DNA from: Impatiens glandulifera
Taxonomy: Eukaryota; Streptophyta; Magnoliopsida; Ericales; Balsaminaceae
Reading direction: 5' to 3'
DNA length: 64,000 nucleotides
Assembly: GCF_907164915.1 (NCBI RefSeq)
Contig: NC_061862.1
Coordinates: 83,500,846-83,564,845, forward strand
Positions 33,726 to 43,976 of this stretch are shown here, one piece after another. Position 1 is the stretch's first letter. Every line of letters begins with the position of its first letter. The notes under the pieces are model-generated. The model was given only the letters and a program-made list of their open reading frames with translations. It was not told the origin of the DNA and made no database searches. The position numbers and the translations under genes were made by a program.

Positions 33726-34153
33726 ACGTGAGCGGCTTGCAGTTTTGGACACATGGCAGACATGCACGTTTCGGCTGTCTGATTCAGATTTTGCTTCGGA
33801 TCTTGGATAAGCAGATCATCATTGTTTTTGTAGCATGCTTCTGATCCGGATCTTATCATCTTGCATTTTCCCAAGAAGCATCTATTTCGTCATATTACGT
33901 CATCTTATATTTCGAAGTTTCTGGTTGATCTTTTCATAATATGATCCGGCTGGAATTGAGAGCTTTCTTGCTAGCCGGTCTGGTTGAGATGTTGAAGTCG
34001 GTTCCTCTTGATCATGACTTGATCATTTGGAGCCAGATTACTTTGGTATATTCTCCAGCCGGTTTATGCGGCCTGATCTGTTCCTGCACTTGAAAGTTGA
34101 GACTAATTAAGTTCTTACGCCGGTTAAAATTAACCTACTTAATTTTTCTAACA

Positions 34154-34260
34154 ATTTCTCCCTTTTTGATTATTTAGAATAAATATTCAAAAATTGTAGT
34201 GTATGGCCGGTTTAAAAATTAACTTACTTAATTTTTCTAACAATTTCTCCCTTTTTGATT
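34154..34260 (-). other. Tandem polypurine tract and LTR-tip duplication
   Basis: Minus strand AATCAAAAAGGGAGAAAT followed by TGTTAGAAAAATTAAG occurs twice, 89 bases apart (polypurine tracts at 34154-34171 and 34243-34260). A third tract-like GGGAGAAA lies near 34361. The inner junction fits the 5' LTR end at 47061. The outer one would give an LTR 89 bases longer, the form seen in copia element 2. Confidence 0.8.
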
Positions 34261-34539
34261 ATTTAGAATAAATATTCAAAACTTGTAATGTGTGGCTGGT
34301 TTTTGAGAGAATTTTTGAGAGAACTTAATTTTGGCCTATTTTGAAAAATATGTTTATCAATTTCTCCCTTTTTGATATTTTTCAAAGAAAAAGTTTCAAA
34401 CCAAGATATTTTTCAAAAGTTCGAATTATAATTTAAGTTTAAGATCTTTCGAACATAACTAAGTGCATAAACCGGGATAACTTAAAAACGATGGATAACT
34501 TAGACGATAAGTTCATAGAGTATATAGTAAATAAATAAG

Positions 34540-37495
34540 CTAAGGATCAGATGATCCTCCCTTTTCCTTTTCTTTCCGCTTAGCCTCCTCTTCCTTCCAT
34601 TCTCTGTCTCTTCTGTCCGCGTCTATGCACCAGCCGGTAAAAAGACTTGTTCTTCCGGGAGGGCGTTGGTTGAACCGAAAGAGACTGCCTACTGGTCTAG
34701 GTGGTCGAGATGGTGGAACAGTTATCGGTCCTTGACTTGGTGATGCGATTGATGCGACGAATTTCTTCTTCCTCGGATTGAGGTGTTCAACATCTTCTTC
34801 TTCTTCTTCATCAAGAGGTTCTTCGATCTGACCAACCGGTTGAGAATCTTCAATGTCGGTTTGTTCAACCTGTTTTAACAGGCTCTCAATTTGCTTTCTT
34901 TTACCCTTTTTTCTTGTTACCATTGTGTGCTGGACTTGAGTTGGCGTAGATTCCGGTTGTGCGGCTTTTTCTTCCTCATCGTATTTCTTCGCTAACTCGT
35001 GGTCCTTATCTTCGATTTCCTTTCTCAACCGTTCATTTTCTTCCTCTTCGGCTTGGATTCTGAGAGCTGTTTCGGCATCCAATTGAATCTGTTCTTGAGT
35101 TTTAGCTGCTTGCAGCTTAGTCAGCTCATCAATCTAAGTTGTCATAACTTGCATCATCTCGAGAAGCGGGGCGTTTGCCGTTTCAACTGATTTTTCAACC
35201 GTTGTCTTGATTAATGCTTGAACCGTTTCAATCAGTTCGGCTTGTATGGATGAGATTTTGGCGTCCGTGACTGTGTTGAATTCGTTAAATGAGGAGGCGA
35301 CAATATCAGTAATGATCTCCTTTATGCGCTCGAGTTCCAGATTCTGATCAGTGTGAATTGGAGATTTGACCCGATTATTCTCGTTTTCAATTTTTGCGGC
35401 TGAGGTCCCTCTTGCCCATTCCCTACCGATTTGGAAGATTCACCGATTTCAAAGATCGGTCTACTTTGAAACTCTTCGGGATGTAGAAGAAGAGGTTTGC
35501 AGCTTTCTCTCCAATCTGCCTCTAGCTGGTTAATGTTACTAATGATGTCTTCTCGTACTTTTTGGAACCGCTTGAACATTTTCAATTCCATCTGATTTAA
35601 TTCTTCTACATCCGCTTTCATTAAGGCCTCGGTTACTGCTTTCAACTTAGCGTGTTCGTCAATTAGCTCCGTTTTGACATAGGCTGCTTGAATAATTTCA
35701 GTGCCTACAATTTCTAGAGCCTTCTGCTCCAGCCGCAAAAGTTCCATCCAATATTCGTTTCTTGTGAAGTTGGGGATCATGTGGGAGAGCTTGGTTTCAC
35801 TTCTGAGTCTGACCCATAAGTGAAACGGGCCGGCTATTCCTTCAGCTTCCTCATTCATATCGCCGATGAATTTTTGGAACATTGCTTCTTCTTCTTCCTC
35901 TAAAATCGGAACTTCAGCTTCTGGTGTGGTCTTAGGTTGTTTGGGACCGGTTACATTTCTTTGCGAGTCACTTCCTCCTTGCACCGGAGGGTTTTCGACC
36001 ATTACCTGTTTTCCTTTGGAAACATGAGATGGACCTTCAGGTGTGATAGATGGATTGGATGGCCCCCATCTTGGGCCAGTTGAGAGTTTGATCCGGTTGG
36101 GACAGATTTATCCCCAGTTGAGCCTAATGGCTGCCTTTCATCGTTGTCTCCCTCCCGCATCGGAGGGATAATATTTTCAGAGTTGGCCGCTTCTTCGGCC
36201 GGGTTAACTGTGGTCTGACCGGTTGTTTCAACCTGATCAGAGTCCTTGAGAGTACTTGTCACATCGTCTTCATTAGCACGATTGACATCTTGAACTACGT
36301 TCTCTATTCCCTCCGAGGTTCTCAACCCGATATCGTCGATTACATCATTAACATTATTGGAAGGAGTCTTAGACTGTTTGTAGTGAGTACTAACTTCTTT
36401 AACCGGTGTCTCCTTCAATTTGGATAGTACGACTTGGCTCCCCGAGGATTCGGTTTGCCTTGATGGAACCGGTCTGGCTGAGTTGGTCTCTCTTTCCGTA
36501 CGAGGAGAGGAATGAATTGATATCGGTCGAACTACGTTTAGTGGAGTTGGATGAATCAGTTGATCAGATGGCTTAGGGGTTTTTCCCGAATACAAGGTTT
36601 TCTCGGAATCTTGGAGTTGATCTGCCGGTTTATTACCGGTTTTCCTTGTTGAGCTTTTTACCCACCCTTTTCTAAAGAACTAAAGTTTGTTTAGCCTTTC
36701 CTTTTGGATTGGCTTCTTTGGAACTCTCGCCAACCAGAGCAGTCGGTGCAGCTTCCTTTATTACTTTAGCCCTTGTAGCTCTCGGCTTGGCCGGTTTAAC
36801 AGTTCATTTACTCATGTATTCAGCAGTTAATATTTTGGAGGGGGAGAGCGGCGTACCTTCGCCGATTTCGACATGCAGAAATTACAGAATCTTCCCAATC
36901 TGCATGGCATAGGCTTGTACTCGACCGTTCGTCTTGCCAACCACCTCGCAAAGTTGTTCGAACAAGACGCATCCCCAGTCGATTTTGTCACCGCGAACAA
37001 TCGCCATCATCATTTGCAGCTTTAGTTTGGTCAGATTGTCAAAATTTCCTCCTTTCCTTGAAGAGATCTGGAGATAATGTCCACTAGCCATCTGAATTCC
37101 GGCTTGAGCTTGTTCTTCCGGCTGGAGTGAGTCACCAGATCCGCTTCATCATTTGAGATAGCTAGCCGGACTACTTCAAAGTCAACTTCTGATAGTTTTA
37201 TTCGGAAATCTCTCCCGGTGTTGGGCAAGCCGAGAGCTTCCGAGAATACCTCTTCAGTTATGTCGAAAGCTTTGCCGCACACGGTGGCAGAGATGGTTCT
37301 CTTCGTCAGAGTCTTCGTGCTTAAGAACTCTTCCACTTTAGTCTGGTGAATGATGAACGGACCAGAAAGGTAGGTCTCCAGCCCAGAATCCTTCAAGGAT
37401 TGGAGCACTGCTTTATGTTCGTCGGCAGCATGTTCTTCGATATCATTGAAGTCGACCTGCAAGATGTAGTTGAAAAGTGCGTTATCTGATCCCAT
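34540..37495 (-). pseudogene. Accessory gene aORF3 of copia element 1
   Basis: Starts ATG at 37495 and remains recognisable, with breaks, to 34540 (almost 1000 codons). The front (about 200 residues) resembles aORF1 and aORF2 in layout: a DFNDIEEH-like start, SGLETYLSG, EEFLSTKTL, FDITEEVFSEALGLP, and later a W-containing DWGCVLFEQL helix. A polar, Ser/Pro/Thr-rich middle follows (36595-36002), then an acidic, Glu-rich, coiled-coil-like tail (LEEEEEAMFQKFIGDM; RIQAEEEENERLRKEIEDK; EEAKRKEKEKGG). A frameshift near 37050 and stops near 36880, 36660 and 36002 break it. No membrane segment or known enzyme motif. Its function is unknown. Confidence 0.6.
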
Positions 37496-37560
37496 GGTGA
37501 AGTGTTTAGACGGAGAGGATGAAGATCTTTAAAAGATATGAATGCAAGAGCTATGGAATT

Positions 37561-37611
37561 TTTAGAGAGAGAAAGCTTGAGTGAATAATGAGATGTTTCT
37601 AACTTATATAG
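37561..37611 (-). promoter_or_regulatory. TATA box and CT patch of aORF3
   Basis: Minus strand CTATATAAG at 37603-37611, 108-116 bases before the ATG, followed about 40 bases later by TTTCTCTCTCTAAAA. aORF2 has the same arrangement in both elements, so the accessory genes seem to be transcribed from their own promoters. Confidence 0.6.
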
Positions 37612-38001
37612 GTGAGCGGTTTTTGACGGTTAAGAAGATGAACCGTCACTTCATTCTTTGTTTTGGCGCCAAATTTCCCTCTAAAAGTTATTATAGTAAC
37701 TTTTGGCGGTAATTTTGAATAGTTAATATGGGCAGTAAGAATAGGCGGTAAACTGTGGGCGGTAAGCTGTAAGTTGTGGGCGGTAACTTTAGGCGGTAAA
37801 TTTGAGGTTTATTCGAGTGAGTGGTTTTGAGATTTATTACCTTAATCGGAAGTTTTGATTAACCGGAAGTTTTGATTAACCGGAAGTTTTTGACTGAATT
37901 TCAGAAAGATGAGATTAAAATCGGAAATGAATTTGTGTAATAAATCGGAAGACTAAAATATGAAAATCTTATATTAATCTGGAAGAAATGATATCATAAC
38001 T

Positions 38002-38038
38002 GGTTATCTGGTCGTACAGCAAAATGACCAGAGTAACC
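38002..38038. terminator. Hairpin after aORF2 of copia element 1
   Basis: Inverted repeat GGTTATCTGGTC / GACCAGAGTAACC around the loop GTACAGCAAAAT, 16 bases past the aORF2 stop. The loop GTACAGCAAAAT is the same as in the hairpin after aORF1 (39193-39216). Probably a 3' untranslated structure; a role in 3' end formation is inference. Confidence 0.55.
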
Positions 38039-38053
38039 GGAAACTATATAAAT

Positions 38054-38800
38054 TCAAGAAAAGAAAAACCAGTCTCCTTCTCTCATTTTGTCGACCCATT
38101 CCTCCACGGTGTTGCTAGTCCGGTTTTCAATTCTTCCGATCCAGCTTTCCATCATGAGATTTGTCATGGTGTTGGCCGGTCCTTCCGGGATTCCCGGTCA
38201 GAGGTTGGGAAAGTTAGCACGCAGGTATCGGCTTATCTGAGGAGCAAAACCGATTCTTCCCCTTGGAGCTCGAATGAGCTTCTTCAGATTGTTAAAGAGG
38301 TATGAGGCCTAGTTTATGGGCAAGGGTGTGAGGATTGCGATCATGAGGTTGAAAACCTCCCGGGAATAATTTTGATTTGCTATTCGGCCCAGAATGGACC
38401 ACTGGACCAAGTCATGAAAGACTTGGTAATGGGGTGCGAGTTCATCTTTTTGACCGCAATCATCAACTGGATGGATAGAGCCGGAAAAAGTTGAAAGAGT
38501 AGTCCTCTTTTGCTGGAAAGTTGGGTGTTGGAAAATCCGAAATCCTTCGGATGGAAGTTGGAAAAAGTTGGCGAATGACTCCTCGGTGAGCCGATGTAGT
38601 GAGCCATCAATGATGGTCCTAATGCTGCCATCAATGCATACATGTCCGTTGTTGAAGAATTCATACACCTCCTCTTCAAGGAGGGTGTTCGAACCTTCAA
38701 GAAATCTCTGTAGACCGGATTCGACTATATGTGAAAATATAGCGGAGTTCAGCATTTCGTAGAAATCAACCACTATTGTATTTTTGAGTTCGGTATTCAT
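38054..38800 (-). pseudogene. Accessory gene aORF2 of copia element 1
   Basis: A 249-codon frame from the ATG at 38800 to TGA at 38054, interrupted in phase by TAG (38309-38311) and TGA (38198-38200). The protein starts NTELKNTIVVDFYEM and continues with ESGLQRFLEGS, LEEEVYEFFNNG, LHRLTEESFANFFQLP and an NLKKLIRAPRG helix. This layout follows that of aORF1: an N-terminal DF motif, SGL..FL, EEF/EVYEFF, TEE/SETD..F..LP and LF/IFxNLKK. Element 2 carries its own copy from 63764. The upstream frame extension beyond 38800 is ignored because the TATA box lies inside it. Function unknown. Confidence 0.7.
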
Positions 38801-38850
38801 CTTCGAAAGATAGGTTGAGAAACGTATGAGTAAGGTTTGAAGATTCAAAC

Positions 38851-38913
38851 TTAGAGAGAGAGAAATATTTCTGAAGTGTGATTTGCTTGAAGAGGGGTAT
38901 GTCCTTTTTATAG
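38851..38913 (-). promoter_or_regulatory. TATA box and CT patch of aORF2, element 1
   Basis: Minus strand CTATAAAAAG (38904-38913), 104-113 bases before the ATG, then TTCTCTCTCTCTAA (38851-38864). Spacing and both motifs match those before the element 2 copy (63648-63708). Confidence 0.65.
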
Positions 38914-39192
38914 TGCAGGTGGTTGAGGAGCATTTAATGAGAATATTTTGAAAAATCAGACCGTTCATGTATGGTCATATATGCTTGATACTTTTCAAGA
39001 GAATAATCAGTTTGGGAAGAATAACCAATAGGCTGTCTAGTCTATCCGGATTAGACATGCTTTTTGGGAAGAGAATATTTATGTTTCCGAGGTTGATTTG
39101 ATATTGTTTGATGTAGGGCATTTAATATTTTTATTTTCTCAAGATTTGAATGGAAGAGGAAATAAAAGATTTTAATTAATAAAAGTACCAAA

Positions 39193-39216
39193 CTGGTAGT
39201 ACAGCAAAATTACCGG
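39193..39216. terminator. Hairpin after aORF1 of copia element 1
   Basis: Minus strand CCGGTA-ATTTTGCTGTAC-TACCAG, 28 bases past the aORF1 stop. It is conserved at 63367-63390 in element 2. Confidence 0.55.
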
Positions 39217-39243
39217 TTTGATAAGAGAAAGATAAAAAAGAGG

Positions 39244-39980
39244 TTAGACATTGGATGATCCAGCGGTTAAATTCTTCTTAGCCGTTGCTGCTTCCCATCG
39301 ATCAATCAGCTCTTGGATTCTCTCCTTCGTTAGCACATGCTTTGGGTGGAGAGTTACGAATGGACCGGAGTGGATGTCTAAGTTTTCACAGAAACCGCTT
39401 AGCTGGGGAGCGTAGCCGATTTTGTTTGAAATGATCATCTTCTTCAGATTGCTGAAGATGAACCAGGACCAGTTGCCCGGTGTCCCGACCGTGACGGCAA
39501 TCATCATTTCGAACATTCTCTAGGTATAATAGTAGCTCTTTTCTCTACCCAGAACAGATTTTCCCAGAATCTCACTTAGAATCTGGTACTTATGATAGAG
39601 TTGGATCTTAGCACCCCAGGGCTTAACCGGGATGTTAGAGTTTGAGAACAGGTGACACATTTCTTCAGTGGTCACCGGTGAGTATGTGAGATCGGTTACC
39701 CTTAAGTGGGTAAACCGCAGTATTCAGCGAGATCCGTCTCGCTGAATAAGAAGGATTGGATATAGACTCGTGCCACGATAATGTCTCGGTGCACCTCTTT
39801 TGCTGTTTCGAAGAACTCATCGACTACCAAGTAGTCGATGATGAATCTGTTCTCCAAAAACTTTCTTAGCCCGGTTCTTTCAAGGGCTAAGAACATTTCC
39901 TTGATGCCATGATCTTCATATTGGTAGACGGAGTTGAAATCGGCCAACATGATCTTTTTAGAAAGAGGTGAAGAGTTCAT
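39244..39980 (-). pseudogene. Accessory gene aORF1 of copia element 1
   Basis: ATG at 39980, end at 39244; about 245 codons before damage. It begins NSSPLSKKIMLADFNSVYQY and contains LRKFLENRFIIDYLVVDEFF, FSETDLAEYCGLP, then MFEMMIAVTVGTPGNWSWFI, FSNLKKMIISNK and LHPKHVLTKERIQELIDRWE. One deleted G after GLPT shifts the frame, and a TAG (Gln codon) sits just before MFEMM. Compared with the element 2 copy at 62601-63334, most residues agree, so the protein was conserved before decay. Soluble, alpha-helical composition; function unknown. Confidence 0.75.
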
Positions 39981-40804
39981 GTTCTTGTGAGAAGTTTAAA
40001 CTCAAGAGTTTTGTGAATAGTGAATTTGTGAAATGTTTTGAAGGTTGAAAGGTTGTTTATATAGCCAGGGGTTGTGCTAGGTTAGTAGGTTAAGCATGCT
40101 TAGTGATGTCATCGGTTAATTAATAAGAGTTAACTTGTTTAAGTGTAGAATGTTTAGTTATGATCCACTAGTAATCATTACTAAAGATTTTCATGATGAA
40201 AATAAATATATGGACAAGATGTTAGTCTTCCTCTCTTGATGATGGACACGTGTCGTCATCTCGATTGAGGTATACTATTTTATGATTCATAGGTTTCATT
40301 TTCAAGATGTGCATGAAAACGCGGTTAGCCGTCCCAAGTTAACCGGAAAAGTTCAATTTACCGAAACCATGATGCATTTTACTGGTTGGTTTTCCATGAC
40401 CGGTTTTATTTAGATAGCTTATTCCGGTGTGAAGAAATATCGAATCAGATCGACATTTGTTCAGCTTTGGATTAAACTATCTGTTCTACCAAGTCATTTG
40501 AACCGCTCAATATGTAAATACATGTGATTTTGTGCTATGAATTTGTCAGGCATAACCGGAGACTTCCTTTCGGTTAGCATCCTTGAAGGTTTAATGTCCT
40601 ATTAAGGTATGGTTTGAGAAGCGAGAGCTTCTCCCTGAACACATACCCCGGTTTTTCATAATGATGTAATTTGAAAGCATGCGTTGATAATTATGGCATA
40701 AGTTGTTTTCTATCAGTAAGTCCTAAAATATTTCTGAAATAAGAGAACTTAGCTTCCTGTAGCGGTTTGATGAAGATGTCGGCCACTTGCTGTTCAGTTG
40801 AGAC
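39981..40804 (-). promoter_or_regulatory. Conserved spacer and promoter region of aORF1, element 1
   Basis: No gene between pol and aORF1, yet the stretch is kept in element 2 (61881-62600). It holds a TATA box GGCTATATAAAC (40055-40066; 75-86 bases before the ATG), with the preceding ACCCCTGG also conserved, and a G-box/TGACG-like site GATGACGACACGTGTCC (40244-40260) about 265-280 bases before the ATG. Confidence 0.55.
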
Positions 40805-43800
40805 CTACTCCAGCCGGATGTGTTTCTGTTGAACATGCTCCCGGATGAAATGATGTCTTATGTCAATGTGCTTTGTTCTTGAGTGCAACACCGGATTATA
40901 TGTGATCATTATTGCACTGGTGTTGTCACAGAATATTGGCGACTTTTCAGCAATCACGCCAAAATCCCTTAGTTGCTGTTGGATCCAGAGGAGTTGTGCA
41001 CAGCAGCTTCCGGCTGCTAGATACTCTTCCTCTGCGGTTGATGTTGCGACTGAAGTTTGCTTTTTACTATTCCTTGAGACTAGCCGATCTCCCAGAAACT
41101 GGCAAGTTCCACTTGTACTATTTCGATCGATTTTGCAGCCTGCATAGTCTGCATCTGAGTAGCTTATGAGATTGAAGCTTGAATCTTTTGGGTACCAAAG
41201 TCCCACGTCTTGAGTTCCTTTTAAATATTTTAGAATCCTTTTAGTCGCGTTATAGAGTGATTACTTTGGATTGGCTTGAAATCTCCCGCATACTCCGACT
41301 GCAAACAGAATGTCCGGTCGGTTGGCTGTTAGATAAAGCAATGAACCAATGATTCCTCGATATGCTGTGATGTCGACGACTTAACCATCCTCATCTTTGT
41401 CTAGTTTTATGGAGGAACTCATAGGTGTGACCGCCTCAGCACATGTATCCATTCCAAATTTCTTCAATAGTTCTGCTGTGTACTTTGGCTGGCTTATGAA
41501 TGTTCCGGTTTCGATCTGTTTGACCTGAAGTCCTAGGAAGAAACTTAGTTCTCCCATCATACTCATTAAATTTGTCAGTCATCATTTTTGAGAATTTATC
41601 ACATAATTTTGGATCGGTTGATCCGAAAATAATATCATCAACATAAATTTGAACAATTAATATGTGTTCCTTTTTCTCAAATTTGAAAAGAGTTTTATCA
41701 ACCGAACCTATTGTAAACTTGTGATCAAATAAGAATTTGGTTAATGTGTCATACCAGGCTCTTGGAGCCTATTTCAAACCGTAAAGGGCTTTGTTTAGCC
41801 GGTAAACATGATTTACGTGTTCTGGATTTTTAAAACCTGGAGGTTAATTAACATACACCTCTTCATTTATTTCACCGTTTAGAAAGACGTTTTTAACATT
41901 CATTTGAAAAACTTTGAAATTTTTGAAAGCTGCAAATGACAGAAATATTCTAATGACCTCAAGTCTAGCCACAGGAGCAAATGATTCTTCAAAATCAATA
42001 TCTTCTTCCTGTTTATAGCCTTGAACCAGTATCCGGGCCTTGTTCCTCGTAATTAAACCGTATTCATTGAGTTTATTTCTGAATACCCATCGTGTTCCTA
42101 TGACCGGTTTGTATTTCGGTCTAGGGACTGTACCAGACTTTGTTTCTCTCAAACTCGTTTAGTTCCTCTTGCATTGCTAAGATCCAATCGGGATCTAACA
42201 ATGCTTCATCCACCTTTTTCAACTCAATTTGTGATATGAAAGCTGAGTTTTCATAGTGTTCCAAATTTTGTTGCCTAGTTAGGACGGGTGATGAGATGTT
42301 GCCTATTACTAGTTCAAGAGGATGATTCTTATTCCTTCTGAGATTTATCCGAGACATGTCTTCCAAGCGTTCGGTTGGCTGATCAAGGTTAGACTGATCG
42401 GTAGGCTGAACAGAGTCAGGCCGACCGATTTCTTCAGTTGAAACTGAAGAGTCAACTTTCTGCGATAACGCAGCTTGATCAGGCTCAGGTTCAGTATCAA
42501 CCGCTTGATTATTGACAAACCGTTTGTAAACCGGAACCTCATATTCCTCATCAGAATAGATATTGAAATTTTCCATTCTATTGTGAAGGTCGAAGAGTAA
42601 TGTAGTATTTCGTTCAACCGATTCATCAAAAACAACGTGATAAGTTTCTTCAACTGTTAAAGTTCTAGTATTATAAATTCAATACGCTTTACTTACAACT
42701 GAATATCCCAACATTATTCCTTCATCGGATTTAGCATCAAATGCGGTCAAATAAGTTTTGCCATTGATGTGAACATAACATTTACTACCAAAAATCTTAA
42801 AATACCGGATGTTAGGAATTATGTCATAGTATATTTCAAAAGGGGTTTTAGAAAATCGTTTAGTGACTAGAGACCGGTTTTGAGTATAACATGCGATATT
42901 GATATCCTCAGCCCAAAACTTTTGAACAACACCCGAATTGGCTATCATTGACCTTGCGGCTTCCTTGAGAGTTCGGTTTCTTCTCTCAGTAAGGCCGTTT
43001 TGTTGAGGAGTTCTAGCACTAGACAACTCGTGCCTATTGCCGGAATCGTCAAGAAAAAGTAGTTAAATTACTGTTTGTAAATTCGGTTTCTCTATCACTT
43101 CTGATTTTGTTTACCCGAATGGATTTTTCATTTTGTATCCTTAAAATCAGTTTAATTAGGTTTGGTGTTGTTTGATTTTTAGAAGTCAAAAATGTTACCC
43201 AAGTAAATTTAGAATAATCATCAACAACTACCATAGTATATTGCATGCCTCCTATACTTGTTACCCTAACCGGACCAAACAGGTCCATATGCAAAAGTTC
43301 TAAACATCGTTCGGATTGATAGTTTCTCTTACTTTTAAAAGAAGATTTTATTTGTTTACCCATTTGACATGCAACACATACTTTGTCTTTTGAAAATTTG
43401 ACATTTGGAAAACTGCAAACTAATTCCTTGGAACAAATGAAATTTATTGTTTTAAAGTTCAAATGGTTTAGTCGTTTGTGCCAGAGTCAGTTTGGATCGT
43501 TTCCAGCTATCATACATACAGGATTTTCAATCTTTGTTTTTCAATCAACTTTGTAAATATTTCCTATTCGGTTTCTGGTTAGTAATGTATCACCTTGATG
43601 ATTTTTAACCAAACATTCATTTTTTAGAAACTCAACCGTGTATCCTATATCGCACATTTGACTAATGCTTAACAGATTGAAATGCAAATTTTCTACCAAC
43701 AATACATTATTTATAGACAGGTTACCATGGACAATCTTACCCTTACCCACGGTTCTACCTTTTGAGTTATCACCAAATGTGATTATTGCTCCAGTTTCAT

Positions 43801-43926
43801 AAGTGATATCAGTTAGTAGTCCATTATTGCCGGTCATGTGTCTTGAACATCCACTGTCCAGATACCACTCTGAGTTTCTTAGCCAGATGGTTCTCCTAAC
43901 CTGCAAAAAAGAAATATTTACACATT
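40805..43926 (-). pseudogene. pol: Pol of copia element 1
   Basis: Order: protease with WYLDSGCSRHMTG (43870 region); zinc/pre-integrase WHKRLNHL and VACQMGKQ; integrase core HMDLFGPV, RSDRETEF and QQNGLTERRNRTLKE; RT with [12 protein letters not shown] (Asn where element 2 has Asp) and IYVDDIIFG near 41640; RNase H with YSDADYAGCKID, TSTAEEEY and FCDNTSAI. The frame is broken many times, including TGA for the Trp before LWHKRL. The protein would cleave the polyprotein, copy RNA to DNA and integrate it; this copy cannot. Confidence 0.88.
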
Positions 43927-43976
43927 TCTGGTACCCACATTCAGTTGGGTCCGTGATTGATTAGTCCCTTTAGGAT

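Larger units (their letters stand above)
30740..34153 (-). repeat. 3' LTR of copia element 1 (interrupted)
   Basis: It matches 45856-47061 outside the nested solo LTR (31490-33725). Its high-coordinate end reads TTTTTCTAACA. The low-coordinate terminal part (TGTTAGGATCGGGATC in the other LTR) is missing. TATA sequence CTATAAAAG at 31338-31346, minus strand. Confidence 0.85.

Noticed and set aside
34540..39980. Accessory genes as a retroviral-type envelope
   Set aside because: No signal peptide, transmembrane segment or fusion-peptide-like stretch is visible, so an envelope role cannot be supported.
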